From Rosa chinensis (Eukaryota > Streptophyta > Magnoliopsida > Rosales > Rosaceae), in assembly GCF_002994745.2 (NCBI RefSeq), contig NC_037094.1:768001-832000 (forward strand): a stretch of 64,000 nucleotides of DNA, in the 5' to 3' direction. Positions 34,692 through 45,484 of the stretch are shown here, piece after piece (positions within the stretch are counted from its first letter, which is position 1; each line of letters starts with the position of its first letter). The position numbers were made by a program, and so were the translations under genes. The notes beneath the pieces are model-generated. The model saw nothing but the letters and a program-made list of their open reading frames with translations. It ran no database searches and was not told the DNA's origin.

Positions 34692-36127
34692 TTAGTTTGT
34701 ATTTGTTTGTCTGTTCAATTTAGTTGGTCCAATTTTAGACTGACCAGAAGTGTGGCGGTGGTGGTGGAAGCTGGCAGGTGATTCAGGTAGATCAAGATGA
34801 GACCTGGTGGCGGTTAGCTCCTTGAGTTGATGGTGCATGTTAGTTATGAAAGTCATGGACTTTTGGTGAGGTTCCTCCATTGCTTCCTTCAGCTTCCTAA
34901 GTGCCAAGCAATATGCTTCCTAATGACACACACATTAGTTTATATGATCACAAATATGTTAATTACTAGCTAGTATAAATGTACTAAAGAGAAGTAAATA
35001 AAGCAATTAACTAATATATGCTTCCTGCGTCCAAGCATAGCTGGTCCTGTATATCTTTTCAAGGTAAAGCTTAACTTTCATCAGCCTTATCTACTCATCT
35101 CTACTACAATAAAGAAAACTGGGAAATATAGGTTGTCTCAAAGTTCTTTAGTAATATTCACGCTACTGAAGTAACTGAAAATCACAATTCTCGCAGAACA
35201 CCTAACTACACACCAATTACATTAATTAGTAAGCAAACTGGGAAATGTAGGTTTGTCTCAAATTTCTCAAGTAACATTCACACTACAGAAGTAACTTAAT
35301 TAAAATCACAATTCACACTGGACGTACACCTAGCTACATACCAATTACATTAGTAACAGTGTTAGCTGCTAGCTAGCTCGTAGAATATTAACTTCCATAA
35401 TTGATTTGGCCGGCTTTTAAATGTTTAGTAATGTTAATAATCAACAGAGAATTATTAATTTGGTGATACCATGAAGTGATCGAGCTCTGATTCTCCTAAA
35501 GTACTGGTCTTGTGATTGTCAAGCTGCTTCATATAATCCCTGAGGGCATCACTTTCCTCTAGGTCATCTTCATTACCACCTACCTGCATATCAGAAAAGG
35601 AATAAGAAGATCGATCGCGAAGAAGAGAAACGCAGCAGCCCTATATATTCGCTTATATCAAATAGTAGAACTTAATTAGAAGGCATCTATATATATGAAA
35701 GCAAAACAGCAAATTGAAGAATTACTTTTTATATCGCTCCCTCTCTTTTTTGGACAAATTAAAGAAAAGCTAGCAGATGATACAAGTTCTGTTCAATGTT
35801 ATATATAAAATCGGCTTCCTGACAGATCGAAATAGGGCTAGCTAGCTCTTGCAGATCGTAATCATCATGATGTTCATGTATATTCATAATAGATTTGCCA
35901 GCTTCGCTGTAATATCGTATCAAAATTAAGCACACACAGTCGATCGATCCACCGAGAGAGAGAGAGAGAGAGAGAGAGGTTACCTTCAGACAGTCTAGGT
36001 GAGTTTCAACCAAGAGCCCATATAAAGGATGGCTAGAGATTCTAGTTTTGAGGAGCTCATGATGATGATTATCTTGATTTTCTTCTTGGTTTTCTTTCTC
36101 CTTGTAACTACCCGTGAAAGCCTCCAT
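34692..36127 (-). CDS. KNATM: KNATM-like homeodomain-less KNOX (MEINOX) protein; 3 exons
   Basis: Homeodomain-less KNOX proteins bind BELL-type TALE partners through the MEINOX domain and modulate KNOX-BELL complexes in leaf patterning (family knowledge). Exons on the minus strand are 36127-35984, 35583-35470 and 34919-34692, all GT-AG and phase 0, giving 161 aa. Residues 26-49 carry the KNOX1 half (LLKTRISSHPLYGLLVETHL, then DCLKV). Residues 80-115 carry the KNOX2 half (ESELDHFMEAYCLALRKLKE, then AMEEPHQK...FI..MHHQL). After KNOX2 only a His/Ser/Asn-rich tail follows, and there is no ELK or homeodomain before the TAA. The Arabidopsis protein is about 140 aa, so the length fits. Both introns are long (about 400 and 550 bp). 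A (GA)n run lies just inside intron 1, and a tandem duplication lies in intron 2. Confidence 0.9.
35113..35355 (-). repeat. Tandem duplication (about 120 bp x 2) in intron 2 of the KNATM-like gene
   Basis: AAACTGGGAAATATAGG...CACACCAATTACATTA (about 35115-35225) is repeated as AAACTGGGAAATGTAGG...CATACCAATTACATTA (about 35237-35352), with roughly ten substitutions or small indels. It lies wholly inside the intron. Confidence 0.8.
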
Positions 36128-38750
36128 ATATACTCCAAGTTAAACAACAGAGATGATGGAGACGAACTAAAAGCCTGAAACAACAATTTTTGTTAACCTA
36201 GTTAGCTGGCAATATACCAAGACAAGATATATGATCGAGTAGTCTTTACTATATATGTTCACTCATAGAAAGGCCACCGTGGAGGGGTTGTACTGTAGAT
36301 TACTGACGCTCCCATTTTTGGAGTTCAGCAATGGAATGACTAATGCATGCATAATAATCTGAATGAGTGCATGCCCGAATGGTACAACATCAGTCAGACT
36401 CTACTCAGTAGTCGACTGAGAACACACTAGCTAGCTAATAATGAATTCATATTCATGGAGAGGGAAAGCAAAGACTGGTGGGTCTCTTGGCCTTTTCGCT
36501 ATCTCCCTCTTTTCTTTTTTCTGTCTTTTTACATGAAGAAAGGAACTTATCAAGGGGCTAGTTTCTCGAACAATGGGAGCCTTGTTACTAGTACCAGTAC
36601 TAGCTAAATTAGCACCATTGATTTCACAAGCTAGCATCATCGTCATCATCAAATCGATCTTTGTTTTTTTACCGGTCAACAGTTCAATACCTCACTTTCT
36701 GAAGCAGCACAAAGATCCAAATTCGTAACTGTTCACTCATAAATAGTTACCTGCTTTTATCGATGTTTGGCCACATGAATTTGAGGAAGAGAATGTTTCC
36801 ACTACTGTTGATACGCTCATACGAAAACGACTATTCAAGGCGTAATTTTTTATTTCTGATTATATGGGGAAGGTATCAAAGATTATGTATGTACGTATGC
36901 AGACAGATATATCATCCAGATAGATAAATATCATATATTCCCCACCAAAGCTGAAGCTAAGCTCGCTTTTCTCTCAATGATCCAATTAGAATTACTAGTT
37001 ACTCTACAAACCAGATCATCGATCCGTGGCTCCGTGTCTATGAAAGTGAAAATCCCAACCTGGCTGGTGGACTAACTAGACCAATAAAAATAAAAAAATA
37101 AAAAAAAATTATTTTGGGTGGTTAAAATATGTGCTTTACTTTCATTCTTTTTCTCGTTGTCTGTAATAGGGGGCCGATTCATTTGTTTTCCAAGCAAAAC
37201 CAATGTAGTGGTTTAGACTTGGTTTTACCTTTTTTGAAGGATTTTGTCAAACATACAAGGTTTGCATGAATATGAAGGATACCGCTGAAATGGTCGTGAT
37301 CGAATACCTAATTGCCTCAATAGTACTTGCGACTGTGCAACAAAAGGTAGAAAATTAAACTCTTGATCTCATCAAAGGAGAAAAATATCACTTGCATATA
37401 TTTCTAGTTGATATAAAAGTTTATAACAAAATTAGTGAAAATATTAATCTAAGTATCAAACTGGGTGATGACAACATTCTATATATATGTACGTTTCATC
37501 TTGAAGAAACAAGTTTTTTAAGCTTAATTTATAATGCTATAAAACATCTTGGGGGCCTGGGGCCTTTAAACATAACTTTATTAGAAAAGGCAGGCCAACA
37601 TCGATGGACAACATGCATGGGCGAGCAGGGCAGGTCGGCTGGAAATTGGAGATGGGAGAGGAGGTGCTCTAGTAAACCCAAAGGTTAATAATCAACGGGC
37701 CATGAGGTGGCACTATATATATCATATATGGCGCTGATCTGATCAGATTTAATCCAACCTGGGAAGAAAAGGAAAAGAAAGATCATGATGATTCGACTTA
37801 AAGCCCAATGCTATACAAACTAAACCATGCAATCTGAGAGATGCATGGATCGGATTCTCCCGTAATTGACCCGATACCTGTTGGCTTCCAAATTCAGTTT
37901 CGTTTTCGATCATATCGAGATATGTCAATTTTGTTGGTTCCCTTTTGAACGGCAGTAGTCCGAAACATGCAGTTTCTCCATCTCGGATTTTCGCTAGTGA
38001 AATGAGTTGATTCTATATAAGTTAATAATGTCTACATCATAGTAGAAAGCCACTGGGCCGCCCCAATAATCACAATCTAGAAATATAAAACTCTATATAT
38101 ATTCAAAATATTTTTGTTTGGTATGTAAAAAAATTGAATATATGACAAGAAATGATTAGATGATCAGACAAACTTAATGGTACGGTTTGTTTATGTTGTT
38201 GGCAACATGCGGATGCGCCATGCTTATAAGTTTTTCAATCTTATCTGTAAAAGATGGTGTGCCAATAACTACCAACATATACATGTGGGTTTGTAGGGGT
38301 ATGCACTGCACCCTTACATATTCCATGGTTTGGTCGATATATATACATGCATCATGATATGACATAGATTCTTATCTGCTGGTAAATACTGGAGGAGAAA
38401 GTCTTGCGTAGGGCATGTGTAAAGGACGCGTGATAGGGCTGTCCAATCAGGTTCTAAACAGGGGGTATTTTGGATATTTCACTTTCAAAAACAGGGGCAG
38501 TTTCGAAATACATGTAAAGTTTGGTGAGTTTTGATTGGGTAACCGCACGGCCACGTGGTGCGGCTGCCATATGTAAGAATTTTTCATACTGGAGCTGTAA
38601 TTAGCAAACTTTTGCTGAAAATTAGGATCATGATCGCAGTTTACCTGCTAGACCCATACTCTATTGATCGGTGTTTGATCGAGAGCGAGGGGAAGGGTAA
38701 ACACCTAAACCCTACCTAGCTATCTAGAGGTGCGTTTAGTATATACACGA
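36128..38750. other. Intergenic, upstream of the KNATM-like gene
   Basis: No gene could be supported. Open frames at 36431-36679, 37392-37688 and 38174-38365 lack domains and splice context. Short regulatory-like palindromes (GCTAGCTA, GATCGATC) are frequent but not specific. TTTGACC/GGTCAA and CACGTG-type motifs are not clustered in a convincing way. Confidence 0.4.
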
Positions 38751-38751
38751 C

Positions 38752-39350
38752 TAGGGCTGTCAATTCCGACACCGACCCGATAACACGACTCAAAACCAGC
38801 ACGAAATAAAGCCGGTTGAACTTTCATGATTAAAAAGCGGGTCAGCCACGGGTCAACCCGCCATGACCCATTTAATAAATGGGTCGGCCACGGGTCAACC
38901 CACCAACACGAAGTGAACCCGTATAACCCGATTATGCTATATTTTATCCTGAAATTTTAGATGTTGGGAGTATTTGATCATAGGATTAGACAATTTGAAA
39001 TATTTTTCTTTATAATTATTGGATTTAATTATTTATGAATTATATATAATTATTTATATTCTTCGTCTTGTGGAGTTTTTAGCAAATTTAATCAATTTAT
39101 GCATTTTTTTAGTTAAATGGGTCGCATTGTTAACCCTTAAATGAGTCATTTTGTCAAACACAACACAACCTATTTATTAAATGGGTTAAGCGGGTTGGAA
39201 ACGGGTAACCCATTTAATAAATGGGTTGGGTTTGGGTTTAAATTTTTGACACGATTATTAAATGGGTTGGGTTTGGGTTTGTATCTTGCAACACGATAAA
39301 TACCTTGACCCGACACGAACCCAACCCGACACGACCCATTGACAGCCCTA
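38752..39350 (-). mobile_element. hAT MITE, copy 2 (599 bp), inverted relative to copy 1
   Basis: Ends TAGGGCTGTCAATTCCG and CCATTGACAGCCCTA, with the perfect 8-bp duplication TACACGAC at 38744-38751 and 39351-39358. The sequence is the reverse complement of 27941-28538 over its whole length, with a few differences. One example is the block AAATTTTAGATGTTGGGAG against CTCTCAACGTCTAAAATTT. No coding capacity. Confidence 0.94.
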
Positions 39351-39359
39351 TACACGACG

Positions 39360-40147
39360 ATTAATTAGGAGCCATGTCCCTGCCTTTGATGTGGTTATTA
39401 ATTAGGCATCTAGGACTCTCTCTTTCTCTCCTCCCTATCCTAGTTTGTGGGGGAGAGAGTTCACGTGATGGTCCTGATGGAGCAGATGGTTGGAGCGAGC
39501 AAGCACGGAGCTTGGCCTGAAGTCATGTGCCCAACTGCTTTCGTTAACTGTTTGATTAGTTTAGCCAGTGGATGTGTTGTCACCTTCTTCGATCTATTCA
39601 TATGATCTACTTGATCGATCGACGGATGGACCTTAAGCAATATGTTGTTGTTTTCAGGTTGATCGAGTTGACGTATATGGTCTGCTCTGCATGGACATCG
39701 ATCCATCCGATGGATCATGTCCCCGCCAATCTGTACAAACTTACTGATCAAAAAACTAATCTCACAATCTAATTTGTGCCTCAAACCAATTCTTTAGGCC
39801 GAGCTAGCTCGATCATCAAGTAATTCAGCTATCGTTTTCAAGTTTTTATATTTGTATATGAGGTCGACTTTCATGTATATAAGAGATTATGCACTGCATT
39901 GTGATCAAATTAGAATGTATAGAGATTATATAGAGGTAGAAGAATATAGAAAATTAAGGAAGAGGAAAATAAAACTGGGACTACATTGTGATCAAATTAT
40001 CTCTAATTCTCTTTATATATTAAAAGAAAAATAACCAACACTTTTACTATATAACCCTTAACATATAAAATAAGTAAAAATACAAACATATAAATAGAGT
40101 TCGTACATACGTTTCTTTGAGGGACATAGAATTCATAGCTAATTAAG
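39360..40147. other. Intergenic, nothing recognised
   Basis: Opposite-strand frames at 39461-39784 and 39572-39772 are shadows of each other with no domain. I see no repeats or RNA genes in this stretch. Confidence 0.4.
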
Positions 40148-40161
40148 CTAACTAGGGCGCA

Positions 40162-40356
40162 ACTACTGCAAGTGGCCTAGTGGTTCTTGCCTTGTTGGGT
40201 GTGCTCCCCAACCTAGCTTTGAATCTTGAAGCTGTCAAAGTAGTCAGGCACTGTGCTGCAATGCACAGTTGGAGCATTTCACATGCGCCGAAGGGGTTTA
40301 TCTTGGGCTTAGGAAGACTTTGGGTTCCCCTTGACAAAGTCAAAAAAAAAAAAAAA
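40162..40356 (+). mobile_element. SINE (about 195 bp) with target duplication and poly(A)
   Basis: Box A-like GTGGCCTAGTGGTTC (about 40172-40186) and a box B-like CTTTGAATC (about 40219) are followed by a body ending CCTTGACAAAGTC and about 15 A. CTAACTAGGG(C/T)GCA flanks it (40148-40161 and 40357-40370), a 14-bp duplication with one mismatch. The layout is that of a tRNA-derived plant SINE. The open frames here (40152-40343 and 40180-40524) are by-products. Confidence 0.85.
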
Positions 40357-40824
40357 CTAACTAGGGTGCACTCTTGTTTTCAAAATAATATTGATATATT
40401 CATTCCCAATAGTGCACGCAAGGGCAGCAGTACTTCAATGCATAGATATAGGCATGTACAATTGATTCTAAGAGATTACTTCAATCTAGAGAAATATAGC
40501 ACCATGTTCTACGTACTTCACTAGCTACTGTTTCTGGTTAGTAAATGTGAATCCCCGTACGAAGATATGCAAACAGAAGCTGATTTGAATCGAATCGAAT
40601 TGAAGTGACCTTATATATATGTATGCTACATATATCGATCAATTTTCTGGCTTTGCTTATGCCTACGTGAACTTACTCCAAAAACACACTCGTCCCCATA
40701 TGTCCAATAATCTCATCCACATATGCCATGGACACTTGACACTACAAGCTAGCTAGGTATAGCCAACTGCGATATCCATGCATCTATGTTTATGCATGAA
40801 CATGGCATCATCAATTTGTGTGTC

Positions 40825-40831
40825 TATATAA
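40825..40831 (+). promoter_or_regulatory. TATA box of the RGF-type peptide gene
   Basis: TATATAA lies about 100 bp before the ATG, in the context GTGTCTATATAAGGC. The A/G-rich leader that follows (GGAGAGAAACTTG) fits a transcription start about 30 bp downstream. Positional inference only. Confidence 0.55.
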
Positions 40832-40925
40832 GGCATTGGAAAGTGGAAACTCAAACTGTGTGGAGAGAAACTTGTAGAATTTCCAGCTACTTACCTGGTG
40901 AAGTAACTACTTTTGTTGCAATTAC

Positions 40926-41387
40926 ATGATGGCTTTCTTAACGGTGAACAAGCGCAATAACATCTCTCTTCAGCTCGCATTTCTGCTACTCTTCCTCGTC
41001 CCGGCACTATTACTCTTAGCTCATGGTAAATCAGTAGTTTAAAATTGTATGATAGTATATATGATCGATTTTGATATAGATAAAACTAATTGATGATTTT
41101 TCTCTTCTGGTCGGTTACTTTGTTGTACGTACGTGCATGACACAGCACGAGATATCAGCAGCAGCAGCAGAAGGCTCGATGTGGTCGTGAAGAAAGGTGC
41201 TGCTGCAAGTAGTGTGCTTCAAGATGCAGAACCAGTCGAGAGCAGTGATATCAGCAGCAGCAGAAGCAGCCACGCATTTGAAAAAAAGCACGAACAAGAG
41301 AATCTGACTGGTACAGAAGGCATAGGTGACGATTTACTGGTCGGGGATTACACCCCAACTAGAAAGAAGTCTCCCATTCATAACTAA
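40926..41387 (+). CDS. RGF: RGF/GLV/CLEL secreted peptide precursor; 2 exons
   Basis: The gene encodes a pre-pro-peptide. The mature, tyrosine-sulfated 13-mer signals through RGF-receptor LRR kinases in root meristem, gravitropism and lateral-root development (family knowledge). Exons are 40926-41025 and 41146-41387 (GT-AG, phase 1), giving 113 aa. Residues 1-33 are a signal peptide with a Leu-rich core (LQLAFLLLFLVPALLLLA). The middle is a variable, Ser/Lys/Glu-rich propeptide. The last 13 residues are DYTPTRKKSPIHN, matching the family pattern DY..P.R..PIHN: the Asp-Tyr pair needed for tyrosylprotein sulfotransferase, a hydroxylatable Pro, and the terminal His-Asn directly before the stop. 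Two ATGs are adjacent (40926 and 40929), and either leaves the signal peptide intact. The first exon codes just the signal peptide, as in many members. Confidence 0.88.
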
Positions 41388-41939
41388 TGAATGAATGGTT
41401 CGATCAATCTCCGCCATAATAAATTAAACTAGTAAATCAAATATTGGTCCATGCAGTAAGTACGTACTTGAAGATTCCATATTTGAAACTCTCGAGTAAA
41501 TGTCTCCTGTGCTTGGAGCAGCTTGCTAGCTTCTGGATCATAAGGTAGCTATCTAGCTAAATAAGCCCTATCTAATACGGTTCACCGGTTAGGGTGTGAC
41601 GTGCGTGTGAGAAAGATATTGCTGCTGTTTACATATATGTTGCCTGCAAGCTAAGCTTCTTATTTGGTCTTTTATATGTACCAATAAATGTAAAGGTTGC
41701 TTGTTCACCATAGATATGTTATATGTATATGATCTTGAGAGTTTCTATTCATATATATTTGTATGTAAATGATTATATGATGAGGTTGAAACGTTATGGT
41801 GATTCTCTTATGAATCATGCATCTCGATCATTCATGCTTGCGGTCAAAATCATAAAATGAGAAACTATGGAGAAAATGGCCCATGGATATAGACATGCAA
41901 ATAGTATTTAGTAGCCATCTCAATCTTCTTAATTAATAT
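41388..41939. other. 3' flank of the RGF-type gene
   Basis: No gene. ACCAATAAATGTAAAGG near 41680 contains an AATAAA-like hexamer that could serve polyadenylation. Confidence 0.4.
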
Positions 41940-42067
41940 AAGGTGCGTTTATTTCCACCCTCCTAAATATTTTGTTTACCCTATAATCAAACTTTTTCTT
42001 TAAAAGCCCAAAATTGTCCTTTACAACAGTTATTAACATAAAAAATGAAAATGAGAAATCAATTTTG

Positions 42068-42099
<32 letters not shown>

Positions 42100-42424
42100 C
42101 TTGACCCAACAGACATCCTAATATGAATTATCATAACAACTTTCTATACCAAAAAAATAATAATTGTCATAGCTTCTTCATCGCTAGCCGACCAAACAAA
42201 TAATTAGACTAAATTTTCAAGCTATAGCAACAAGTGAAAAAAATTGTTGGTTAGTATTATTTTCTTTTTCTTTTTGTTTTTTTCTTTTCCAATTTCACAT
42301 TTTCAGCAATAATATCTTTTGTTTCTTTTTAAAATTAGTTGAGGGTGAAATTGGAAATTTCATGATAAAAATTTAATTATAGGGTGAACAAAGCATTTGG
42401 TAGGGTGAAAATAGCCTCACCCTT
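41940..42424. mobile_element. MITE-like element (about 485 bp)
   Basis: The left end, AGGTGCG(T)TTATTTCCACCC...TTTACCCTATAAT, is the inverted counterpart of the right end, ATTATAGGGTGAAC...GGGTGAAAATAGCCTCACCCT. A TA dinucleotide on each side could be the target duplication. The middle is A/T homopolymer-rich and non-coding. Confidence 0.6.
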
Positions 42425-42675
42425 AAGGGAAAGAGATATCGGATCATTAAATATTAATTGTTTGTGCATGACTAAATTTTTTGTCAAAAACTAATAACCT
42501 GGTGTATTTTATATGCTGTGTACATGCAGTATATGTATAAGAGTATAAGACTACTCAGCATGTTTTTTCTTTCTTTTATTTTTCAGTCGAAATATGAGGA
42601 TACATATAACATATATACATAAGACATATGTACACCGTTTATGTGGTGTAACATTCTACTTTATTGTTAGCACGT

Positions 42676-42676
<1 letters not shown>

Positions 42677-42706
<30 letters not shown>
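42677..42706. repeat. Poly-T tract (about 30 T)
   Basis: Uninterrupted T run, possibly the poly(A) of a minus-strand retroposon, but no retroposon body could be recognised beside it. Confidence 0.6.
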
Positions 42707-42707
<1 letters not shown>

Positions 42708-43099
42708 TAGTGTTTAACTCTAGAAAAAATAAGGATTTTTGTCCATTTACCTCATTTCTAAAGATTTTTTTTTCCACTTACCCCATTAAGTTTTTTTAAT
42801 TCCCTCTTACCAAAAACACTCTAAGGAGGTCTTCCCTAATACCCCATTAAGATTTTTTGTTTTGTTTTTTTATTTTTTTTAATACCATTGTACCCTCACC
42901 CTTTGTTACTTAGAGAGAGAGAAAGAGAAAATGGAAGAGAGAGAAACCATATGATCGAAACTTTGCCGGAACCCGGTCACCGGATTCTGGCCAACTTTCG
43001 CCAGAGTCCGATCACCAGTCGCCGAATTCCAGCCAACTTTCACCAGATTCCGATCACTGGCCGGCAGATTCCAGTCACCGACCGCAGCCCACCGGAATT

Positions 43100-43460
43100 T
43101 TCAGAAAATCTCACCAGAAATGTTTATTGCCCCAATAAACATCTATTGCCCCCTAATAGAGGGGCGATAGATCTCTATTGCCCTCCAATAGACATTACGA
43201 TCACCGAAATGGGAACTAATCTTCCTAAAATTAGAAAAATGAAACTTTGATTAAAGAAAAAAAATGAAGAGATTATATCAATTTTAAAACATCTATTGCC
43301 TTCAATAGAGATTTCGACCACCGAAATGAGAACTAATCTTCTTAAAATTAGACAAATAAAATTTTGATTAAAGAAAAAAATGAAGAGATTATATCAATTT
43401 AAAAACGTCTATTGCCCCCCAATAGACTTCTATTGCCACCCAATAGAATTTTTTTCTTCA
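43100..43460 (+). repeat. CTATTGCC-type repeats and a 127-bp tandem duplication
   Basis: CTATTGCC(C)...AATAGA occurs at least six times (about 43118, 43142, 43172, 43291, 43405 and 43427). About 43187-43310 and 43314-43440 are tandem copies sharing AACTAATCTTC.TAAAATTAG and TGAAGAGATTATATCAATTT. The function is unknown. The open frame 42888-43250 across the first part is Pro/Ile-rich and not convincing. Confidence 0.75.
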
Positions 43461-43495
43461 TTTTTCTTTCTTTCCGGGCTTTTTGCCCCTGGAAA

Positions 43496-44380
43496 TTTTA
43501 AATACACATCCCTAATTACTTAATACACATCTCTATTATTTTATATTTCAAATTAGATTTTGTAGGTAGGTTAAATGACCAAAACAGACATCTATATATG
43601 CATTAGAAGAAGAAAAAAAAAGTCATATTTTCCTTATATTATTCTATTTATGTATAAATAGTTAGATAAACACAACAAATTTCTATACATGGCTTCCCAA
43701 TTTAATACAAGAATAAAGTTAGAAACTATCTAACTTAATTTTTTTCTTAAATAAATTGTAATTAAATGAGGTTTGAAACCATAATATTTAGAATTTCAAA
43801 ATCAATGGCATTAAATATTTTTAAAACATATCGCTTTACTCCCATTTCTTAGTTAATTTCCTTTTTTGTTCTAAGAGTTATGATTAATCAATTTATTTTC
43901 TAATATAAAACATCACAGGTGAAAAAACTTTTTAATTGTTAATTTGTTTGGCCCCTCTAATAACAACTTTTTAGTTCCGCCATGATGGAGAAACTACTGG
44001 TATAGTTTTGGTTGAATGTTCAACTCATAATTCTATACTTGATTAACTTGGTGTTTGGTGGATTCTCGCTCAAATAACACAAAACATATTTATATGCATC
44101 TATTTAAAGGGAACAATATTAAATCTTTATGTATTTCTCAATAACTAACACAAGTAATCAATATGGTCATTTACAAAACGTCAATATACTAGAATATACT
44201 AATCATATTAAATAGTAACCTTAATATAGTCAAAAAGTAGGATATTTCATGATTTTTGAGATTAAGGGTATTTTAGGTAATTTGGGTTGTGTATTTAGTA
44301 AAATATTAGAATGAAAAATCAAATGGGTGATGTATTAAGTATGAAGTGCGTATTAAGTAATTAGGAGTGTGTATTTAAAA
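43496..44380. mobile_element. TIR element, about 0.9 kb
   Basis: TTTTAAATACACATCCCTAA at the left and TTAGGAGTGTGTATTTAAAA at the right are inverted. The complementarity continues through TTACTTAATACACATC. The interior is AT-rich and non-coding. Exact ends and target duplication are uncertain. Confidence 0.6.
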
Positions 44381-44873
44381 CTTCTCCTTTTGCCCCCATT
44401 TTGCCAAAAAGAAGAAGAAGAAAAAAACAGATTGTATAAAGTAAACAAGACCAAATTAGATGATGAAATTCTTTTCAAATCTCTGCATGTGTAGAATAAG
44501 AACAAATTGTATAAAACTTTTTCTTTTTTCTTTTTTCTTTCCGCCTACACTATACTAAAAAAAAAAAAATATTGGCCACCCAGAGAAATACTTTGGGCAT
44601 CATATCGGAGCAAACTGAGAAATCCTCTACACCGTTCGGATGTTGGGTGCAGCTGAGGGATCTAAGCTCGGCCTCAATAGCACTGTAACAGGATAATAAT
44701 GGCCTGAATCAGAGACCATGGAAAACCTGATGACGCTCTGCTTGTTCAGCAAAGCCAGCTGCTCCACCGAGATCCGACATCCTCATCTACACCACAGGCG
44801 AGTTCACCGCCACCTGCAACAGCTAGCTCCGGCTCAGCCTGGACAGCACCTCCACATCACTGGCGCCGCCGAC

Positions 44874-45043
44874 TAGGGATAGCAAAAATCCCCATCGGGT
44901 ATTCGACCCTAATGGGTAGAAATTTGGGGGAAATCGGGTAACGGGGATGGGGATCCCCATTATTCGAATTTCGAAATCAGGTACGAGGCCGGAATGGTAT
45001 TTTAATCCCCATCCTCATACCCACCCAATAAGAATTATCTGCA

Positions 45044-45077
<34 letters not shown>

Positions 45078-45482
45078 ATATTTTTGATATTATTTATAAA
45101 TAAATAGTTATGTAAACTTCATCTTTTTGTCAATATTTAAATTATGTTAATAAATATGTTCAAAAAAAGGAAGATTCTTTTAATAAAAAATCTTTATCAA
45201 CATGTCAATTTTCCTTGATTGAAATAAAAGATTTATTTTATTTTGATGTTTGAACTTAACTTCATATTTTACAATCTAAAATTATTTGTATGAATTTTTA
45301 TATAATAAATTAGTAATATTGTTAACGGGGATTGGGGCGGGTACATGGACGTAATCCCTAATGGGGACAGGGAATCCCCAGTATCTTATTACGGGGATTG
45401 GGGCAAGGGGATGGGGAATGAAGTCAGGTATGGAAATGGTAATTTAATCCCCTTACCCTACCCTTCCCATTGCCATCCATAC
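44874..45482. mobile_element. hAT-type MITE in the bHLH pseudogene (about 0.6 kb)
   Basis: The left end TAGGGATAGCAAAAATCCCC and the right end CCCATTGCCATCCATA are inverted (TAGGGATGGCAATGGG type). Both sub-terminal regions carry GGGGATTGGGG / CCCCAT blocks and the middle is AT-rich with a (TA)n run. The right target site has been displaced by the adjoining solo LTR. Comparing GCGCCGAC (left) with ACGCTGAT (right, after the LTR) suggests a diverged 8-bp duplication. Confidence 0.65.
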
Positions 45483-45484
45483 CT

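Noticed and set aside
35759..35930. Continuation of the first KNATM open frame and an alternative second exon (EAGKSIMNIHEHHDD...)
   Set aside because: Exon 1 joins 35583-35470 directly in phase and rebuilds the KNOX domain, so this stretch is intron 1.
36431..36679. 82-aa minus-strand frame (MTGKKTKIDLMM...)
   Set aside because: No domain, no promoter or splice context, and no conserved motif known to me.
39461..39784. 107-aa minus-strand frame
   Set aside because: A 66-aa frame is open on the other strand over the same bases. No recognisable motif.
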